Assembly: GCA_050299435.1 (NCBI GenBank)
Contig: JBNKVX010000051.1
Location: forward strand, 1-25,128
DNA length: 25,128 bases
Origin: 1162T-S-0a-05 sp050299435
GTDB lineage: Bacteria; Pseudomonadota; Gammaproteobacteria; Pseudomonadales; Cellvibrionaceae
Reading direction: 5' to 3'
Within the stretch, counting starts at the first letter, position 1; each line of letters starts with the position of its first letter. The position numbers and the translations under genes were made by a program. The notes beneath the pieces were generated by a model. It did no database searches, was not told the DNA's origin, and saw only the letters and a list, made by a program, of their open reading frames with translations. Below, piece by piece: positions 23,490-25,128 of the stretch.

Positions 23490-24794
23490 GTGGAGTTATC
23501 CGTTGTTGTTTTATTGCTAACATTTATTGTGCTTTTACTTTTGCATGTGCCAATTTCTATTAGCATCGGCATGGCCACTTTATTGGCTATGCTTTTTACC
23601 ATTGACTTTATGCCAGCAGCGACGACTATCGCGCAGAGAATTGCTGGCGGGGTCGACAGTTTTGCGTTGTTGGCTATTCCTTTCTTTATTTTATCTGGCC
23701 TCCTAATGGGGCGCGGCGGTATAGCGCATCGGTTGATAGAATTTGCCAAAGTCATTATTGGTATGGTGCCAGGAGGTTTGGCTTTTGTGAATGTCATCAG
23801 CTGTACGCTGTTTGGGGCGATTTCGGGTTCATCTGTAGCGGCAACCTCTGCCGTGGGTGGTTTTATGATTCCCGCGATGGAAAAAGAAGGTTATGACAGA
23901 AATTTTAATGCGGCGATAACTGTTACTTCTTCCACAACAGGCTTATTGATTCCACCCAGTAATATTTTAATTATTTATTCGCTCGCAAGCGGTGGCGTTT
24001 CTATCGCGGCACTTTTTGTTGCTGGTTATTTGCCGGGATTGCTGGTCGCACTCAGTTTGATGGCCGTGTGCGCGGTATATGCGAAATTGCATGGCCTTCC
24101 GGTCGGTAAAAAGCCGACAGCAAAAGAATTTTTCCAGCGCACTTTTGATGCGATTCCCAGCCTGATGTTGGTGGTGATTATTATTGGTGGAATCATCGCA
24201 GGCTTTTTTACCGCGACTGAAGCCAGTGTGGTGGCTGTCCTTTATGCACTAATTTTGTCCGTGTTTGTTTACAAAGAAGTAAAAATCAGTGATTTACCGG
24301 AGATATTGCTGAAGTCTGTTGAGACGACATCCATTGTAATGTTGTTGATTGGGACTTCGACTGCGCTGTCGTGGATGCTAAGTTACGAAAATATTCCTCA
24401 AGCTATCAGCTCCGCGCTAATGGGTTTGAGTGATAATCCCTTCATTATTTTGTTGACCATCAATTTGATTTTGCTGTGTGTGGGTATCTTTATGGATATG
24501 ACGCCCGCCGTGCTTATTTTCACGCCGATATTTTTACCTGTCGCTGTTCAGATAGGTATGTCACCTTTGCATTTCGGGGTCATGATGGTATTGAATCTTT
24601 GTATTGGTTTGTGTACGCCACCAGTAGGTGCCGTGCTCTTTGTCGGCTGTAGTATTGCGAAAACATCCATAGCTGCTTTGATACGGCCGTTAATGCCGAT
24701 GTATCTTGCAATGTTGATAGCGTTAATGCTAATTACTTATATTCCCTGGATCAGTGAATCCTTGCCCAGCTATTTTGGTCTGTTCGAAAAGTAG
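23490..24794 (+). CDS. TRAP transporter large membrane subunit (DctM family)
   Basis: This 434-residue protein has about a dozen hydrophobic segments and forms the sodium-coupled transport channel. DctM features include FALLAIPFFILSGLLMGRGG, the GAISGSSVAATSAVG and TTGLLIPPSN turns, and near the end MTPAVLIFTPIFLP and LCIGLCTPPVGAVLFVGC. The start codon is GTG at 23490-23492, with AGAGGA 9-10 bases upstream; no ATG fits the family's N-terminus better. It closes the uronate operon. No terminator is visible in the 51 bases before the convergent gene at 24846. Confidence 0.95.
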   Translation: MELSVVVLLLTFIVLLLLHVPISISIGMATLLAMLFTIDFMPAATTIAQRIAGGVDSFALLAIPFFILSGLLMGRGGIAHRLIEFAKVIIGMVPGGLAFVNVISCTLFGAISGSSVAATSAVGGFMIPAMEKEGYDRNFNAAITVTSSTTGLLIPPSNILIIYSLASGGVSIAALFVAGYLPGLLVALSLMAVCAVYAKLHGLPVGKKPTAKEFFQRTFDAIPSLMLVVIIIGGIIAGFFTATEASVVAVLYALILSVFVYKEVKISDLPEILLKSVETTSIVMLLIGTSTALSWMLSYENIPQAISSALMGLSDNPFIILLTINLILLCVGIFMDMTPAVLIFTPIFLPVAVQIGMSPLHFGVMMVLNLCIGLCTPPVGAVLFVGCSIAKTSIAALIRPLMPMYLAMLIALMLITYIPWISESLPSYFGLFEK

Positions 24795-24845
24795 AAGAAT
24801 TAGCGAACAAATTTCCTTGTGCAATCGTGTAACAGGTGCTCAGAC

Positions 24846-25128
24846 CTAAAAGAGCTTTTGATGAGTGCTACTCAAATTGAGTAAGTGTATGTCTTGTTTA
24901 AAGTGCTTTGCTACGGCTTCAATTGATTCATCATTGTAATAACTTCTGTAATCTTTCTTTCGCTCTGTTGCTTTGCGCTTGTGAGGTAATTGAAGTTTGG
25001 GCAGATGAATTTTTTCTTTAATGGTTTCGAAATCCTCCAATAAGGTTTCATAACGACCAAGAAAATCCACAATGATCTTGCCGCGCAAATCGATTAGGTG
25101 GTCAGTTTGTAGTTTTGAGGCGATATCA
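24846..25128 (-). CDS. Probable sulfotransferase, C-terminal fragment (partial)
   Basis: The minus-strand frame is open from the window edge to TAG 24846-24848, giving 93 residues, so the gene begins outside the window. It starts DIASKLQTDHLIDLRGKII and continues VDFLGRYETLLEDFETIKEK. Then come LPHKRKATERKKDYRSYYND and ESIEAVAKHFKQDI. This order (VDF-GR-E-L--DF, then LPH, then YR-YY-DE, then VA--F--DI) is that of carbohydrate or family 2 sulfotransferases, near their C-terminus. The PAPS-binding motifs would be in the missing part. The tail after LL is longer than usual and unlike the common FGY-F ending. Confidence 0.72.
   Translation of the reverse strand, partial: DIASKLQTDHLIDLRGKIIVDFLGRYETLLEDFETIKEKIHLPKLQLPHKRKATERKKDYRSYYNDESIEAVAKHFKQDIHLLNLSSTHQKLF

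Noticed and set aside
24870..24882. Palindrome ACTCAAATTGAGT as a convergent terminator.
   Set aside because: It has no T run and lies inside the coding end of the sulfotransferase fragment.

Overview
The window looks like chromosomal DNA of a Gram-negative gammaproteobacterium. The Cellvibrionaceae (Cellvibrio, Saccharophagus or Teredinibacter-like) are my best guess. The evidence is the end of a proteobacterial-type tuf gene, an HAE-1 type RND efflux pump, periplasmic OmpA-domain proteins, a PEP-CTERM remnant, and a pectin/uronate catabolic locus with a TRAP transporter. The genus is inferred from gene content only. No tRNA, rRNA, CRISPR array or intact insertion sequence was seen.

Left edge (1-740): the 3' end of tuf, a strong bidirectional terminator, and a 5'-truncated PEP-CTERM gene on the minus strand that looks like a leftover. 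tuf is not followed by tRNA-Trp/secE or by rpsJ, so this is a rearranged junction or the end of a shortened str-type operon.

Main block (12026 down to 737, minus strand): nine closely packed genes read as one operon from an AT-rich promoter region near 12060. In order of transcription they are: a secreted solute-binding protein fused to an OmpA peptidoglycan-binding domain; a membrane-anchored von Willebrand A protein with a complete MIDAS; a second, membrane-anchored solute-binding/OmpA fusion; a two-helix membrane protein with a coiled-coil tail (XpaC-like position); a TelA/toxic-anion-resistance family protein; a 96-residue DUF6471-like protein; a TauC/SsuC-type ABC permease; its TauB/SsuB-type ATPase; and a 1043-residue SF1 helicase with a divergent Vsr/DUF559-like nuclease domain. 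An import-type ABC transporter whose binding domains are tied to the cell wall and inner membrane, combined with vWA and TelA stress proteins and a helicase, is not a standard nutrient-uptake operon. It is the best candidate here for an undescribed envelope-sensing, stress or defence system. The function is inference.

Centre (12266-18471, plus strand): two unrecognised genes (78 and 451 residues), then an efflux pair of periplasmic adaptor and RND inner-membrane pump, without an outer-membrane factor or a local regulator. A 13-bp imperfect tandem repeat sits over the pump gene's stop codon.

Right part (18472-24794, plus strand): a regulatory gap with a good terminator and candidate operators, then a uronate catabolism and uptake cluster. 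This comprises uxaC (uronate isomerase), a uxuB-type fructuronate reductase, and the three subunits of a TRAP transporter. A promoter with a UxuR/FadR-like near-palindrome in its spacer precedes the TRAP genes. The transporter would bring in hexuronate, the isomerase would make fructuronate or tagaturonate, and the reductase would give mannonate; the later steps are outside the window. The window ends in the C-terminal part of a probable sulfotransferase on the minus strand.
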